Source of the DNA: an uncultured Akkermansia sp.
Lineage (GTDB): Bacteria; Verrucomicrobiota; Verrucomicrobiia; Verrucomicrobiales; Akkermansiaceae
Assembly (NCBI GenBank): GCA_949296365.1
Contig: CASFPZ010000002.1
Location: 48,336-112,335, forward strand
Length of the DNA: 64,000 bases
Reading direction: 5' to 3'
Below the pieces are notes generated by a model. That model had not been told where the DNA came from. It saw only the letters and a program-made list of their open reading frames with translations, and did no database searches. The translations under genes were made by a program, and so were the position numbers. Positions 1 to 10,346 of this stretch are shown piece by piece. Position 1 is the stretch's first letter, and every line of letters begins with the position of its first letter.

Positions 1-969
1 AGCCCCAGTGACGGCTCGACCATGACGGCCATTGTCGAATAGCGCATCAACAGCTTCCTGCAACATGCGTTTCTCGTTACGGATAATAACATCTGGTGTT
101 TTGAGACTTAACAGAGTTTTCAACCGATTATTACGGTTGATAACACGGCGATATAAGTCATTGAGGTCAGAAGTTGCAAATCGCCCAGCATCCAAGGGAA
201 CGAGCGGACGAAGATCTGGTGGAATTACGGGAAGAACCGTCAAAATCATCCATTCTGGACGAGTCCCGGAAGAGAGAAACCCTTGAACAAGCTTGAGGCG
301 TTTGGCAAGTTTACGCTTGTTTTGTTTGGAGTTGGTGCCATCCATTTCAGCCTGAAGTTCTTGGGCGAGTTGTACAAGATCGATATTCTTGAGCATCTTC
401 TGGATAGCTTCAGCTCCCATTCCAGCCTCAAAAGCATCGCTTCCGTATTCATCTTCATATTGGCGGAACTCTTCTTCAGTTAGGATCTGACCTTTTTCGA
501 GAGGTGTTTCGAGTGGATCGATGACGATGTAATCTTCATAATAAATGACGCGTTCAAGGTGGCGTGCCGTCATATCCAACATTAAACCAATACGGCTTGG
601 CATACATTTGTAAAACCAGATGTGAGAAACTGGTACTGCCAATTCAATGTGACCCATGCGTTCACGACGAACACGGGAGTTCGTGACTTCGACCCCACAA
701 CGGTCGCAAATCACGCCTTTATGCTTAATGCGTTTATACTTGCCGCAAGCACACTCCATATCTCTAGTAGGGCCGAAAATACGTTCGCAGAACAAACCTC
801 CTTTTTCAGGTTTGAAGGTGCGGTAATTAATAGTTTCCGGATTAGTGACTTCACCGTGAGACCAACTGCGAATAACATCTGGATTGGCAACGGTGATGGA
901 CACTTGATCGAACGATTTGGGATGGTCGCTCAAACCATGGAGTTCCCGAATGGAAGGGGCTTCAGACAT
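1..969 (-). CDS. rpoC: RNA polymerase beta' subunit (N-terminal part)
   Basis: This is the first 323 residues of the beta' subunit, which with beta forms the catalytic cleft of RNA polymerase. The start [12 protein letters not shown] is at 969, and the frame runs off the left edge of the window. Visible landmarks are the zinc-ribbon [20 protein letters not shown] (about residues 65-85), the segment [11 protein letters not shown], and the lid/rudder-proximal stretch ending in [20 protein letters not shown]. It lies 112 bases downstream of rpoB on the same strand, the standard rpoBC order. The active-site NADFDGD motif lies beyond the window edge. Confidence 0.97.
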   Translation of the reverse strand, partial: MSEAPSIRELHGLSDHPKSFDQVSITVANPDVIRSWSHGEVTNPETINYRTFKPEKGGLFCERIFGPTRDMECACGKYKRIKHKGVICDRCGVEVTNSRVRRERMGHIELAVPVSHIWFYKCMPSRIGLMLDMTARHLERVIYYEDYIVIDPLETPLEKGQILTEEEFRQYEDEYGSDAFEAGMGAEAIQKMLKNIDLVQLAQELQAEMDGTNSKQNKRKLAKRLKLVQGFLSSGTRPEWMILTVLPVIPPDLRPLVPLDAGRFATSDLNDLYRRVINRNNRLKTLLSLKTPDVIIRNEKRMLQEAVDALFDNGRHGRAVTGA

Positions 970-1081
970 ATCTTATTGGGGCGTAAAGTGGTAGGTTGTG
1001 TCTTGCTGTCTTTATAATTTTAAGTCCAGCAAGACGGAGTCAATTTGATTGTTCTGATTGTTGAAAAACGAATACAAGAAT

Positions 1082-4000
1082 TTACTGTTCATCTTTCTCG
1101 GCGGAAGGATCTGAATCATCATCACCCTCGTCTTCATCATCATCGGAATCGCCTGAGAATGAATCAGAATGAAAACCGTCATCATCATCATCATCATCGC
1201 TATACGAATTCCGCGACGTAGGCGAATAGTTAAGGTCATCAAAGGAATCGACTGAAAGCTCATCTATGCCCCCAAACGCCAGAGAATCATTGGCTTCGGC
1301 ACTACCGAAGTTGAAATTGGCCAACTCGTCAGCAGGCTGTTTCAATGAATCCTTGGAACCCGGGCGAACATCCAAGCCTAAGGATTGCATTTCTTTGATG
1401 AGAACATTAAAGGATTCCGGCGTTCCGGCCTCTAAAGAATTATCCCCTTTGACGATCGATTCGTAGATCCTAGTACGACCTTGAACGTCGTCGGATTTGA
1501 CTGTCAATAATTCCTGGAGAGTATATGCAGCTCCATAGGCTTCAAGGGCCCAAACTTCCATTTCTCCGAAACGTTGGCCACCATATTGAGCTTTGCCACC
1601 AAGAGGTTGTTGTGTCACCAAACTGTATGGCCCTACTGCTCTTGCGTGAATCTTGTCGGCGACCAAATGGTTCAGTTTCAACATGTAGGTATAACCGACA
1701 ACGACCGGGTTATGAAAAGCTTCACCTGTCAAACCATCATACAAGATACTCTTACCCGCAATTGTACCATCTTTACCATCTCCAATCCAGGTAAAGCCAT
1801 CAACTTTCTTAGCTTGAGACATATAATCCCAGATTTTGGATTCGTCAATACCGTCGAAGACTGGCGTCGCCACCTTAAATCCTAAGGCTTTGGCTGCAAC
1901 TCCCAAGTGAGCTTCAAGAACCTGCCCTACATTCATTCGAGAAGGCACGCCCAATGGGTTTAAGACGATATCAACTGGTGTACCATCAGCTAAAAATGGC
2001 ATATCTGCTTCTGGGACAATTTTTGCGACAACACCCTTGTTACCGTGACGACCTGCCATCTTGTCGCCTACTCCCAATTTACGCTTAGCGGCAATATAGA
2101 CTTTTACTTCCTTGATACCACCTGGTTCGGCTTCATCGCCAGCTTCCATTTGGTCGAGACGGTGTTCGCGTTCTGCATCCAGTTCAGTAAAACGACCATC
2201 AAAAGAAGTAATAATTTCGAAAATTTTGTTACGTACTGGACTGGGATCAATTTCAATATGATCGTGGACAAGAGCCAATTTACGCAACAATGTTTTGGTA
2301 ATTTTACGATTAGCTGGAATGATGATTTCGCCAGTTTGAGCATTGACTACATCGAGCGGAATCTTTTCTCCTAAGAGAATATCAGAAAGCTTTTTCGTTA
2401 ATTGATCAACGAGTTGGTCGATTTTCTTTTTGTGTTCATCGTTGATCTTTTTTAGTTGTTTTTTCTTTTCAGCAGTGTCGACCATCAGGTCATCGTGGCT
2501 TCCACGTACTGTTGTATGTGCAGAACGTCGCACATCCATGACAATACCTGTACATCCAGATGGTACACGCAGTGAGGTATCTTTAACATCAGCGGCTTTT
2601 TCACCGAAAATAGCACGAAGAAGACGTTCTTCGGGAGCTAACTCAGTCTCGGATTTAGGGGTGATTTTACCGACGAGGATATCACCTGGCTTTACTTCTG
2701 CACCAATGCGAACAATACCGTCGTGATCAAGATTTTTCAATGCTTCATCACCAGCATTCGGAATATCACGAGTTATTTCTTCTGGTCCCAATTTCGTGTC
2801 GCGTGCCTGAATCTCAAATTCAGAGATGTGAATTGACGTATAGGTATCGTTCATCACAACACGCTGTGAAATAACAATGGCGTCTTCGAAGTTGTACCCG
2901 TTCCAGGGCATGTAAGCGACTAATACGTTACGGCCAAGAGCTAGTTCTCCTCCATCTGTATTGGGACCATCAGCTAGAACATCGCCAACTCGCACCGCTT
3001 GTCCGCGGCGTACAATTGGTTTCTGGTTGATACAGGTACCAGCATTCGAACGCATGAATTTACGCAACGGATACATATAGATACCTTTGTCTTTTTCAGT
3101 GTGAATGCTTTCTGGATCAGACAAGAAAACTTCTGGAGCTACAGGCAACTGGCCGTCAAGTGTCGTTACAATGAATTCAGCCGTTGCGGCTGCAACAATA
3201 CCGTCCGCTTCTGCAAGGACTACAGAACGAGAATCGCGAGCTGATTTCCCCTCTAATCCCGTTCCAACGAGCGGGGCTTCTGCTACCATTAAAGGCACGC
3301 CTTGGCGCTGCATGTTCGATCCCATCAAAGCACGGTTAGCATCATCATGTTCAAGGAAAGGAATCAAACCAGCGGCAATAGAAACAAGCTGCTTCGGAGA
3401 GACATCCATGAAGGTTACTTCTTTAGGATCGACTTCAATGAAGTCCCCTGCGAGACGAGCAGTAACATGCTCAGTTAAGAAGTTCCCGTCTTGGTCAATT
3501 GGGTTATTGGCCTGAGCGACATAATGCCCTTCTTCTTCATCTGCTGTGACATACTGAATCTCATTAGTTACTCGACCGTTAACAACTTTGCGGTATGGGG
3601 TTTCGATGAATCCGAATTCGTTAATCCGGGCATAAGTACACATTGAATTAATCAAACCGATGTTGGGCCCTTCAGGGGTCTCAATCGGGCAGATACGGCC
3701 ATAATGTGAAGGGTGAACATCTCGCACCTCAAATCCAGCACGATCTCGATTTAACCCTCCTGGCCCAAGTGCAGATAAACGACGTTTGTGTGTCAATTCC
3801 GCCAAAGGATTAATCTGATCCATAAACTGACTCAGTTGCGAACGACCAAAGAAGTCGCGGACAACCGCACTGAGTGCTTTGGGATTAATCAATTTACTAG
3901 GAGTTACACTCTCAATGTTTTGATCGATTAACGTCATGCGTTCTTTAACGAGACGCTCTGTTCGCGCTAGTCCAATACGACATTGATTGGCCATCAATTC

Positions 4001-5167
4001 TCCAACAGCTCGGACTCGACGACTGCCAAGATGGTCGATATCGTCAACCATGCCTTCGCCTTTTTTCAATTTGAGCAAATATTTCAATGCGCACAAGAAA
4101 TCTTCTGACGTCATCAAACGCTGGTCGAGCGATGTATTCAGACCCAATTTCTGGTTGATCTTATAACGACCAACTCGAGTTAAATCGTATTTCTTGGGAT
4201 CGCCAAATAAACGGTTTAACAGCGAACGAGCTTGATTAGCTGTTGGTGGATCGCCAGGGCGCAAACGCTTGTAGATTTCCTTAAGCGCAGAGTCTTCATC
4301 GTGTGTAGGATCTTTCTTGAGCGTTTTGATCAAAATATCTTCCTGAGATTGATCGATTACTTCAATTTCATCAATGTTGAATTGAAGTAATTGCAAAACT
4401 ACGCCTTTCGTGACAGCATCATAGGCTTTGACTATTGTGCGACCATCACAAATCAAAGGCTCAAATACAACTAAATTAGAAAGCTCATCTTCCGTCAGGT
4501 CTTCCGACAACTTCAGCTTTTTGATATCATAAAACTGTTGAACGATGTCTCGATCGCTCGTAAAACCTAAATAACGCATGAATGTCGTTGCTAGGAATTT
4601 ACGGCGACGACGACGACGGTCAAGATATACATAAAGTAAGTCGTTTGTGTCGAACTGGACTTCAACCCACGACCCACGGTCTGGGATAATACGGAAAGAA
4701 TGTAAGGTTTTACCATTGAGGTGCTGAGTACTCTCAAAGCAAATACCAGGCGAACGATGTAACTGGGAAACAATTACTCGTTCAGCGCCGTTGATCACAA
4801 AGGTTCCCCGATTGGTCATCATGGGGAGCTCGCCCATGTAAACCTTTTCTGTTTTCGACTCATCCTCTGCTTTTAGTCGGAACTCTACCTGAAGTGCTGC
4901 TCCATAGGTTTCACCTGAACGAATAGCTTCGTAATCGCTGATTTTAGGATCCTCTATCTCGTAGGAAACAAAATCAAGCTCGATGTTTTCGTCATAGCTT
5001 TTGATAGGAAAGATTTCCTTCATAACACCTTGAAGACCAATGTTTTCCCGTTCTGCAGCGGGTGTGTCTTTCTGAAGAAAATCAAAATACGATTTGAGTT
5101 GAATTTCAATCAGATTGGGTGGTTCAATAACTTCCTTAATATTCCCGAAGTAAAGTCGTTGTGACAT
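1082..5167 (-). CDS. rpoB: RNA polymerase beta subunit
   Basis: The 1361-residue beta subunit is complete from [10 protein letters not shown]. The rifampicin-pocket segment reads [20 protein letters not shown], so the residues equivalent to E. coli D516, H526 and S531 are the sensitive type. The region [17 protein letters not shown] and the C-terminal [19 protein letters not shown] are canonical. The end is odd: after the usual terminus ([11 protein letters not shown]) there is an extension of roughly 85 residues whose last 40 contain about 18 Asp and 4 Glu, encoded partly by a GAT/GAC repeat. The gene follows rplL, separated by 200 bases containing a hairpin. Confidence 0.98.
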   Translation of the reverse strand: MSQRLYFGNIKEVIEPPNLIEIQLKSYFDFLQKDTPAAERENIGLQGVMKEIFPIKSYDENIELDFVSYEIEDPKISDYEAIRSGETYGAALQVEFRLKAEDESKTEKVYMGELPMMTNRGTFVINGAERVIVSQLHRSPGICFESTQHLNGKTLHSFRIIPDRGSWVEVQFDTNDLLYVYLDRRRRRRKFLATTFMRYLGFTSDRDIVQQFYDIKKLKLSEDLTEDELSNLVVFEPLICDGRTIVKAYDAVTKGVVLQLLQFNIDEIEVIDQSQEDILIKTLKKDPTHDEDSALKEIYKRLRPGDPPTANQARSLLNRLFGDPKKYDLTRVGRYKINQKLGLNTSLDQRLMTSEDFLCALKYLLKLKKGEGMVDDIDHLGSRRVRAVGELMANQCRIGLARTERLVKERMTLIDQNIESVTPSKLINPKALSAVVRDFFGRSQLSQFMDQINPLAELTHKRRLSALGPGGLNRDRAGFEVRDVHPSHYGRICPIETPEGPNIGLINSMCTYARINEFGFIETPYRKVVNGRVTNEIQYVTADEEEGHYVAQANNPIDQDGNFLTEHVTARLAGDFIEVDPKEVTFMDVSPKQLVSIAAGLIPFLEHDDANRALMGSNMQRQGVPLMVAEAPLVGTGLEGKSARDSRSVVLAEADGIVAAATAEFIVTTLDGQLPVAPEVFLSDPESIHTEKDKGIYMYPLRKFMRSNAGTCINQKPIVRRGQAVRVGDVLADGPNTDGGELALGRNVLVAYMPWNGYNFEDAIVISQRVVMNDTYTSIHISEFEIQARDTKLGPEEITRDIPNAGDEALKNLDHDGIVRIGAEVKPGDILVGKITPKSETELAPEERLLRAIFGEKAADVKDTSLRVPSGCTGIVMDVRRSAHTTVRGSHDDLMVDTAEKKKQLKKINDEHKKKIDQLVDQLTKKLSDILLGEKIPLDVVNAQTGEIIIPANRKITKTLLRKLALVHDHIEIDPSPVRNKIFEIITSFDGRFTELDAEREHRLDQMEAGDEAEPGGIKEVKVYIAAKRKLGVGDKMAGRHGNKGVVAKIVPEADMPFLADGTPVDIVLNPLGVPSRMNVGQVLEAHLGVAAKALGFKVATPVFDGIDESKIWDYMSQAKKVDGFTWIGDGKDGTIAGKSILYDGLTGEAFHNPVVVGYTYMLKLNHLVADKIHARAVGPYSLVTQQPLGGKAQYGGQRFGEMEVWALEAYGAAYTLQELLTVKSDDVQGRTRIYESIVKGDNSLEAGTPESFNVLIKEMQSLGLDVRPGSKDSLKQPADELANFNFGSAEANDSLAFGGIDELSVDSFDDLNYSPTSRNSYSDDDDDDDGFHSDSFSGDSDDDEDEGDDDSDPSAEKDEQ

Positions 5168-5320
5168 GGACGCGGTAGGGGAGATGTTACAGGTTGCATC
5201 CCTTGTGCCTGGATGCTGGGATCGATTCCTTGCTGATAGAACCGACTGGAACGTATATGCCTTATTTCAAACAGCAGACAAGCTCCAGTCGATTGTATCT
5301 AGATGTTTATGCACACAAAC

Positions 5321-5352
5321 GCAGCAGGAGAAGGATTCCCTTCTTCTGCTGC
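5321..5352 (-). promoter_or_regulatory. Hairpin between rplL and rpoB
   Basis: Arms of 14 bases (5321-5334 and 5339-5352) pair with one mismatch around a four-base loop. The downstream side has no T-tract, so it does not look like a simple intrinsic terminator. Its position, in the rplL-rpoB gap, is where E. coli has an attenuator and an RNase III site that adjust the ratio of ribosomal to polymerase proteins. A similar role here is inference. Confidence 0.5.
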
Positions 5353-5367
5353 GCTGTTGGGAAATAT

Positions 5368-5739
5368 TTACTTGATTTCCGTCTTAGCACCAGCGGCTTC
5401 AAGCTTAGCTTTGCCAGCTTCAGCTTCTTCTTTGGAGACACCTTCAAGCACGATTGCAGGAGCGCCTTCAACGAGTTTCTTAGCATCAGCCAGACCAAGA
5501 CCTGCCTTAACTTCACGAACTGCCTTAATAACGGCAATTTTATTGCCACCGCATTCGGCAAGAACGAGGTTAAATTCTGTCTTTTCTTCGACGGCTTCTG
5601 CTGGGGCAACAGCTGCAGCGGCAGCGACAGGAGCAGCAGCAGAAACACTCCATTTTTCTTCGAGGAGTTTAACGAGTTCGGCAGCTTCCAAAATGGTCAG
5701 CGTCCCGAGTTCTTCAGCAATTTTGTTAATGTCAGCCAT
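5368..5739 (-). CDS. rplL: Ribosomal protein bL12 (L7/L12)
   Basis: This 123-residue stalk protein recruits translation factors to the ribosome. The start is [12 protein letters not shown] at 5739; a 16-codon in-frame upstream extension lacks family similarity. It has the N-terminal dimerisation helix region, an Ala-rich hinge ([18 protein letters not shown]) and the globular domain with [19 protein letters not shown]. It lies between rplJ and rpoB in the conserved operon. Confidence 0.97.
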   Translation of the reverse strand: MADINKIAEELGTLTILEAAELVKLLEEKWSVSAAAPVAAAAAVAPAEAVEEKTEFNLVLAECGGNKIAVIKAVREVKAGLGLADAKKLVEGAPAIVLEGVSKEEAEAGKAKLEAAGAKTEIK

Positions 5740-5794
5740 TGTTGTAATATGATTTAGGTTCAAGTCGCGCGGGGAGCCCCCCGGCATTTCAGTT

Positions 5795-5806
5795 CTCCGG
5801 CCGGAG
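5795..5806. other. GC-rich palindrome in the rplJ-rplL gap
   Basis: A perfect 12-base palindrome, CTCCGGCCGGAG, lies in the 157-base gap between rplJ and rplL, 56 bases upstream of the rplL start, next to a GC-rich patch. It could fold in the leader RNA and influence rplL translation or processing. No function is demonstrated by the sequence. Confidence 0.35.
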
Positions 5807-5896
5807 TTCCGACAAAGGAACCATTAGGAGATACATTTAGATCTGCTTGGACCTACAATTATAGGGCAATTAGATCTTCCGGTCAAGTGGTTTATT

Positions 5897-6406
5897 TTAG
5901 ACAGCAGGCGCTTCTTCCGAAGAACCGCCATTTTCTTTGTCGACATATGCTTGGATGACTCGAGCAAGAGCAGAGCCAACCGCATTGATTGTACCAAGAA
6001 GTTTGGCAAGCAAGGCATCGCGAGATGGGAGCTCGCCAAGAGCTTGAATGGCTTCAGGAGTTAAAACCGAACCATCGACGAGGGCAACCTTGTAGGCAGC
6101 TTTTTTGGAGGTTTTTGCGAACGTATTGACAGCTTTAGCTGCTGCAATGACGTCGTTCTGCCCAGTAATAAAGGCAGTTTGCCCAGCGAGGTGCTCGCTG
6201 ATGTCTGGCAATCCAGCTTGGCTCAAAGCCTTTCGCATAAAATTGTTTTTTGCGACATGGCATTGGGCGCCAGATTCGGCGAGCTTAGCACGAAGCTCCG
6301 AAAATTCAGGTACCGTAACCTTAGTATAATCGATGACGATTAAGAAAGGAGAGGCGTTGACGCGTGCAAGCAAATCATCAATAATAATGCTCTTATCAGG
6401 ATTCAT
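5897..6406 (-). CDS. rplJ: Ribosomal protein uL10
   Basis: The 169-residue protein forms the base of the ribosomal stalk and carries bL12 dimers on its C-terminal helix. The start is MNPDKSIIIDDLL. The family segments VAKNNFMRKAL and GTINAVGSALARVIQAYV are visible. It lies 20 bases after rplA and 157 bases before rplL on the same strand. The short acidic end (GGSSEEAPAV) is typical of the family. Confidence 0.96.
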   Translation of the reverse strand: MNPDKSIIIDDLLARVNASPFLIVIDYTKVTVPEFSELRAKLAESGAQCHVAKNNFMRKALSQAGLPDISEHLAGQTAFITGQNDVIAAAKAVNTFAKTSKKAAYKVALVDGSVLTPEAIQALGELPSRDALLAKLLGTINAVGSALARVIQAYVDKENGGSSEEAPAV

Positions 6407-6426
6407 GATAACTTTCCAGCTGGAGT

Positions 6427-7125
6427 TTACATTTTGAATTCGACTGGATCAACGCTTAAACCTGGGCACATGGCACAAGAGAGCGTTGCGGACTGAATAT
6501 AGGCACCTTTAGCAGAAGACGGGCGAGCCTTGACAACAGAATCAATAAAAGCACGTACATTATCAAGGAGCTTTTCATCATCAAAGGAAATCTTGCCAAC
6601 GGCGGCAGAAATATTGGCGTTTTTGTCAACCTTATAATCGACACGTCCGGCCTTGACTTCTCTGACGGCTTTGGCTGTATCATCAGTAACTGTCCCTGTT
6701 TTAGGATTAGGCATTAAGCCGCGTGGACCAAGGATGCGGGCCACTTTACGAACCTCCGTCATGGCCTCGGGGGTTGCTATAGCAGAGTCAAAGTCAGTAA
6801 ACCCATCGCGGATTTTGGCAATCAGGTCTTCAAAACCTACATAATCAGCTCCGGCTTCTTCTGCTGCCTTAGCAGCTTCGCCACGTGCAAAAACAAGAAC
6901 GCGAACATTTTTACCGGTCCCATGTGGCATAGAAACACTGCCGCGCACCATCTGGTCAGATTTGCGGGGATCAACCGTCAAGTGAAATGAAATTGTAACG
7001 GTTGCGTCGAACTTGGGAGCAGGGAACGACTTCATTGTCGTAATAGCTTCCCGAATACTGTAACTTTTGCCAGGAGTCACGAGTTTAGCGGCTTCCTGGT
7101 ATCGCTTGCTGCGTGTTTTGGACAT
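6427..7125 (-). CDS. rplA: Ribosomal protein uL1
   Basis: The 232-residue protein forms the L1 stalk, which helps release deacylated tRNA from the E site. The start [15 protein letters not shown] at 7125 was chosen because nine further upstream residues do not resemble the family. Diagnostic segments include [31 protein letters not shown] and [15 protein letters not shown]. It follows rplK by 97 bases. In E. coli uL1 represses its own operon by binding leader RNA; no clear L1-binding mimic was identified here. Confidence 0.97.
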   Translation of the reverse strand: MSKTRSKRYQEAAKLVTPGKSYSIREAITTMKSFPAPKFDATVTISFHLTVDPRKSDQMVRGSVSMPHGTGKNVRVLVFARGEAAKAAEEAGADYVGFEDLIAKIRDGFTDFDSAIATPEAMTEVRKVARILGPRGLMPNPKTGTVTDDTAKAVREVKAGRVDYKVDKNANISAAVGKISFDDEKLLDNVRAFIDSVVKARPSSAKGAYIQSATLSCAMCPGLSVDPVEFKM

Positions 7126-7222
7126 ATGTAGATAAGCAGTGCGTTCGGACAAGTACTATAAATTAGATATTGCAAACATCTAATAAGCTGAGTACCGATC
7201 CTCCTGCGATGATTAAGTGAAA

Positions 7223-7651
7223 TTACATCCCTTCGATTTCGATACCCATTTGGCGGGCTTGGCCTGCTAGGATGCGAGCGGCCTTTTCCGGATCCTTCGT
7301 GTTAAGGTCAGGCATCTTCGCCTGAACAACTTCCATTAGTTTAGCTTTGCTCAATGTAGCTACCTTGGTTTTATTCGGTTCACCAGAACCAGAAGCAATA
7401 CCAGCTGCTTTCTTGAGCAATACAGCGCCGGGGGGCTGCTTGGTTACGAATGAGAAGGATTTATCTTTGTAGACAGTAATCACGACTGGAAGGATATCGC
7501 CTGCTTGCTTTTGCGTAGCAGCATTAAATTCCTTACAAAACGCCATGATATTGACCCCTGCTTGACCAAGAGCTGGGCCCACGGGTGGAGACGGATTAGC
7601 CGCTCCCGCAGGGATTTGGAGTTTGATGATTTTTGTTACTTCTTTTGCCAT
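7223..7651 (-). CDS. rplK: Ribosomal protein uL11
   Basis: The 142-residue protein of the GTPase-associated centre has the expected length. It starts [20 protein letters not shown] and contains [15 protein letters not shown] and [17 protein letters not shown], the rRNA- and thiostrepton-binding surface. It lies between nusG and rplA on the reverse strand. Confidence 0.98.
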   Translation of the reverse strand: MAKEVTKIIKLQIPAGAANPSPPVGPALGQAGVNIMAFCKEFNAATQKQAGDILPVVITVYKDKSFSFVTKQPPGAVLLKKAAGIASGSGEPNKTKVATLSKAKLMEVVQAKMPDLNTKDPEKAARILAGQARQMGIEIEGM

Positions 7652-7763
7652 GGTTTGAATGAATTAACAGAGAAGAGGGATATGCCAGGAACTGGCAATG
7701 TAAAATAAAGATGTCTTATATGCAATGGTATTTACCAGATTTCGCCGAAGAAAATGTGAAAAA

Positions 7764-8351
7764 TTACTGCTTTTCCACTTTCCAAAATTCAAGATCAAGA
7801 GGAGTCATGCGATCGAAAATAGTAATGCTGACTCGCAATTTACCTTTTTCATGGTCTACTTCTTCAATTTTGCCTTCCTGATCAGCAAAAGCCCCTTCAA
7901 GCACACGTACCATATCGCCTACCTTGAAGTCAACACTAGGACGCGATTGTTCTGAGCGTTCTTTAATCTGCGCGAGCATTTCTTGTACTTCTTTCTCGCG
8001 CATGGGCATCGGCTTATCGCGTGATCCAGCAAAACCAATTACTCCGTCTGTTTGTAACATGAAATACCAAACTTTCTTATTTAAGTCGCCATCTGGCAAC
8101 AGAAGGTTCATATTAACAAGAACGTAGCCAGGATAAAACTTTCTTTTTACTTCACGACGAACAGGAGTAGCATTAGTTTTTCCTTTACGGATTTCGGTGA
8201 CCTTTTCAGTGGGGACAATAATGTCAAAAATATCATCGCCCATTTCCTCGGCTTCGACTTTACGGCGGAGGCGTTCGCATACACGTTCTTCCTGGCCGGA
8301 AAGTACATGCATCACATACCATTGATTCCTAGCGTCTGGAATGCGGCTCAT
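7764..8351 (-). CDS. nusG: Transcription termination/antitermination factor NusG
   Basis: NusG (195 residues) binds the beta' clamp helices and couples RNA polymerase to Rho or to ribosomes. The N-terminal NGN domain (about residues 9-125) begins WYVMHVLSGQEERV and includes KRKFYPGYVLVNM. The C-terminal KOW domain starts at DFKVGDMVRVLEGAFADQEG. It lies 29 bases downstream of secE and 112 bases before rplK, the usual order. Confidence 0.97.
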   Translation of the reverse strand: MSRIPDARNQWYVMHVLSGQEERVCERLRRKVEAEEMGDDIFDIIVPTEKVTEIRKGKTNATPVRREVKRKFYPGYVLVNMNLLLPDGDLNKKVWYFMLQTDGVIGFAGSRDKPMPMREKEVQEMLAQIKERSEQSRPSVDFKVGDMVRVLEGAFADQEGKIEEVDHEKGKLRVSITIFDRMTPLDLEFWKVEKQ

Positions 8352-8380
8352 AGTTTCAGGAAATTAAATCTGGAGACAAA

Positions 8381-8608
8381 TCAACTGGCAACACTAATGA
8401 GCCAGTTGACAATGTAAGAAAGAATTACGTCGAATGTTGCAACGTAAGCACCTAAGAAAATCATTGCAACCAAAACAACTAAAGTAGATCCCCAAAGTTC
8501 GCGATACTTTTTAAATCCTCGAGCATTTGGATTACTATCCCAGGGCCAGGTTGTTTTTTTTAATTCGCCTTTGACTTCAGCAATGTATTGGGAAATTCTG
8601 CGAAACAT
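8381..8608 (-). CDS. secE: Preprotein translocase subunit SecE
   Basis: This short (75-residue), single-span SecE stabilises SecY in the inner membrane. The amphipathic helix contains the conserved EVKGELKKTTWPW, followed by one membrane segment of about 22 residues (TLVVLVAMIFLGAYVATFDVIL). It lies between tRNA-Trp and nusG. The lack of the two extra N-terminal spans of E. coli SecE is normal outside enterobacteria. Confidence 0.95.
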   Translation of the reverse strand: MFRRISQYIAEVKGELKKTTWPWDSNPNARGFKKYRELWGSTLVVLVAMIFLGAYVATFDVILSYIVNWLISVAS

Positions 8609-8640
8609 GATAAGTGGAAAAAAGGGGATCTAAGGAAGAA

Positions 8641-8716
8641 TGGCAGGGTAGGAGGGATTCGAACCCCCAACTTGCGGTTTTGGAGACCGCTGCTCTACCA
8701 ATTGAACTACTACCCT
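8641..8716 (-). tRNA. trpT: tRNA-Trp (CCA anticodon)
   Basis: The transcript begins AGGGTAG and ends CTACCCT-G-CCA, giving a 7-bp acceptor stem and an encoded CCA end. The anticodon arm is GCGGT-CTCCAAA-ACCGC, so the anticodon is CCA, reading UGG. The T-loop TTCGAAT is standard. It lies between tuf and secE and is probably processed from their common transcript. Confidence 0.97.
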
Positions 8717-8750
8717 ATATTAACGATGTGATTCTTCGATGTGCGGTATA

Positions 8751-8776
8751 TTGGGGGCCCCATAACGAGCCCCCAA
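8751..8776 (-). other. Perfect hairpin between tuf and tRNA-Trp
   Basis: Arms TTGGGGGC (8751-8758) and GCCCCCAA (8769-8776) form an 8-bp perfect stem in the tuf to tRNA-Trp spacer. No T-tract follows on the reverse strand, so it is more likely an RNA-processing or partial-attenuation structure than a full terminator. Confidence 0.45.
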
Positions 8777-8824
8777 CATGACCAAGGGTGCAGATCCTAG
8801 ATACTGCAGCCCAGTTTAAAGGGT

Positions 8825-10012
8825 TTATTCGATGATGGAAGCAACACGACCAGCACCGACCGTGCGACCACCTTCACGAATAGCGAAACGCATGCGTTCT
8901 TCCATCGCGATTGGAGTGATGAGCTCAATCGTCATGGTCACATTATCGCCAGGCATTACCATTTCAGTGCCTTCCTGCAACGTGATGCAACCAGTTACGT
9001 CCGTTGTACGGAAGTAGAACTGAGGACGATAATTATTGAAGAACGGCGTGTGACGTCCACCTTCTTCTTTGGAAAGGATATAGACTTCAGCCGTGAACTT
9101 CTTGTGAGGAGTAACAGTACCAGGTTTAGCGATTACCTGACCACGTTCCACGTCTTCCTTCTTGAGACCACGAAGAAGCAAGCCGACATTATCACCTGCA
9201 CGGCCTTCGTCAAGCAATTTACGGAACATTTCAATATCCGTAACAGCTGTCTTCTGGGTTTCTTTGATGCCGACGATTTCAACTTCTTCCATTTTCTTGA
9301 TAATACCACGTTCGATACGGCCTGTGGCAACAGTACCACGTCCAGAAATCGAGAATACGTCTTCAACTGGCATCAAGAATGGTTGATCAAGCGGACGAAC
9401 TGGTTCTGGAATGTATGCATCTACAGCATCCATCAAGTCAAGAATCTTCTGTTCGTTTTCAGGATCGCCTTCAAGTGCTTTTAAAGCAGAACCAGAAATG
9501 ATCGGAATATCGTCACCTGGGAATTCGTAAGAAGAAAGAAGTTCGCGGATTTCCATTTCGACGAGTTCAAGAAGTTCAGGATCGTCGACCTGGTCGGCCT
9601 TGTTCATAAATACCACAATTGCAGGAACACCCACTTGGCGAGCAAGCAAAATGTGTTCTTTTGTCTGCGGCATTGCACCGTCAGCAGCAGATACGACCAA
9701 GATTGCTCCGTCCATCTGAGCTGCACCCGTGATCATGTTCTTCACGTAGTCAGCGTGCCCAGGGCAGTCGACGTGGGCATAGTGGCGGTTCTTGGTTTCG
9801 TATTCGACGTGAGCGGTAGAAATTGTAATGCCACGTTCCTTTTCTTCAGGAGCAGCATCAATTTCGTCGTACTTCTTAGCGGTGGAATTAAATCCATTCT
9901 TAGCGAGAACGGTCGTGATAGCGGCAGTAAGAGTCGTCTTGCCGTGGTCAACGTGACCGATAGTGCCCACATTGACGTGGGGCTTTGTGCGCTGGAATTG
10001 CTCTTTGGCCAT
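8825..10012 (-). CDS. tuf: Elongation factor Tu
   Basis: EF-Tu (395 residues) delivers aminoacyl-tRNA to the ribosome with GTP hydrolysis. The G motifs are GHVDHGKT (P-loop, about residues 19-26), the switch segment [17 protein letters not shown] and GSALKALEG. The final domain ends [11 protein letters not shown]. It is flanked by tRNA-Thr upstream and tRNA-Trp downstream, and the promoter at 10247-10275 probably drives the group. Confidence 0.99.
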   Translation of the reverse strand: MAKEQFQRTKPHVNVGTIGHVDHGKTTLTAAITTVLAKNGFNSTAKKYDEIDAAPEEKERGITISTAHVEYETKNRHYAHVDCPGHADYVKNMITGAAQMDGAILVVSAADGAMPQTKEHILLARQVGVPAIVVFMNKADQVDDPELLELVEMEIRELLSSYEFPGDDIPIISGSALKALEGDPENEQKILDLMDAVDAYIPEPVRPLDQPFLMPVEDVFSISGRGTVATGRIERGIIKKMEEVEIVGIKETQKTAVTDIEMFRKLLDEGRAGDNVGLLLRGLKKEDVERGQVIAKPGTVTPHKKFTAEVYILSKEEGGRHTPFFNNYRPQFYFRTTDVTGCITLQEGTEMVMPGDNVTMTIELITPIAMEERMRFAIREGGRTVGAGRVASIIE

Positions 10013-10055
10013 GATTTTTGTTTGAATAATTTGGGCTGCTTGGTCTCGTGGCGAA

Positions 10056-10130
<75 letters not shown>

Positions 10131-10246
10131 TTGATTCGATCCACTACACTTTCGTTAGCATTCAGCTCGGTTTGACAAGCCGCCCAACCCTTCGGTTCAA
10201 GCGGATCTATGTCCTCCCGTATGAAGCCTGACGAAATGCGGGAATT

Positions 10247-10275
10247 AATTTGCCTATTTTTTTTGCTTCTGTCAA
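10247..10275 (-). promoter_or_regulatory. Promoter for tRNA-Thr/tuf operon
   Basis: On the reverse strand a perfect -35 box TTGACA (10270-10275) is followed after 17 A-rich bases by CAAATT (10247-10252) as a weak -10. The predicted start would give a leader of about 110 bases before tRNA-Thr. A perfect -35 with an A-rich spacer suits a strongly expressed translation operon. Confidence 0.6.
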
Positions 10276-10346
10276 CGATAAAGTCAATTTTTTTGATTTT
10301 TTCTGTTACTAAGGCTTAAACCTTTTTAGAGCTTCTCTGAAATCAG

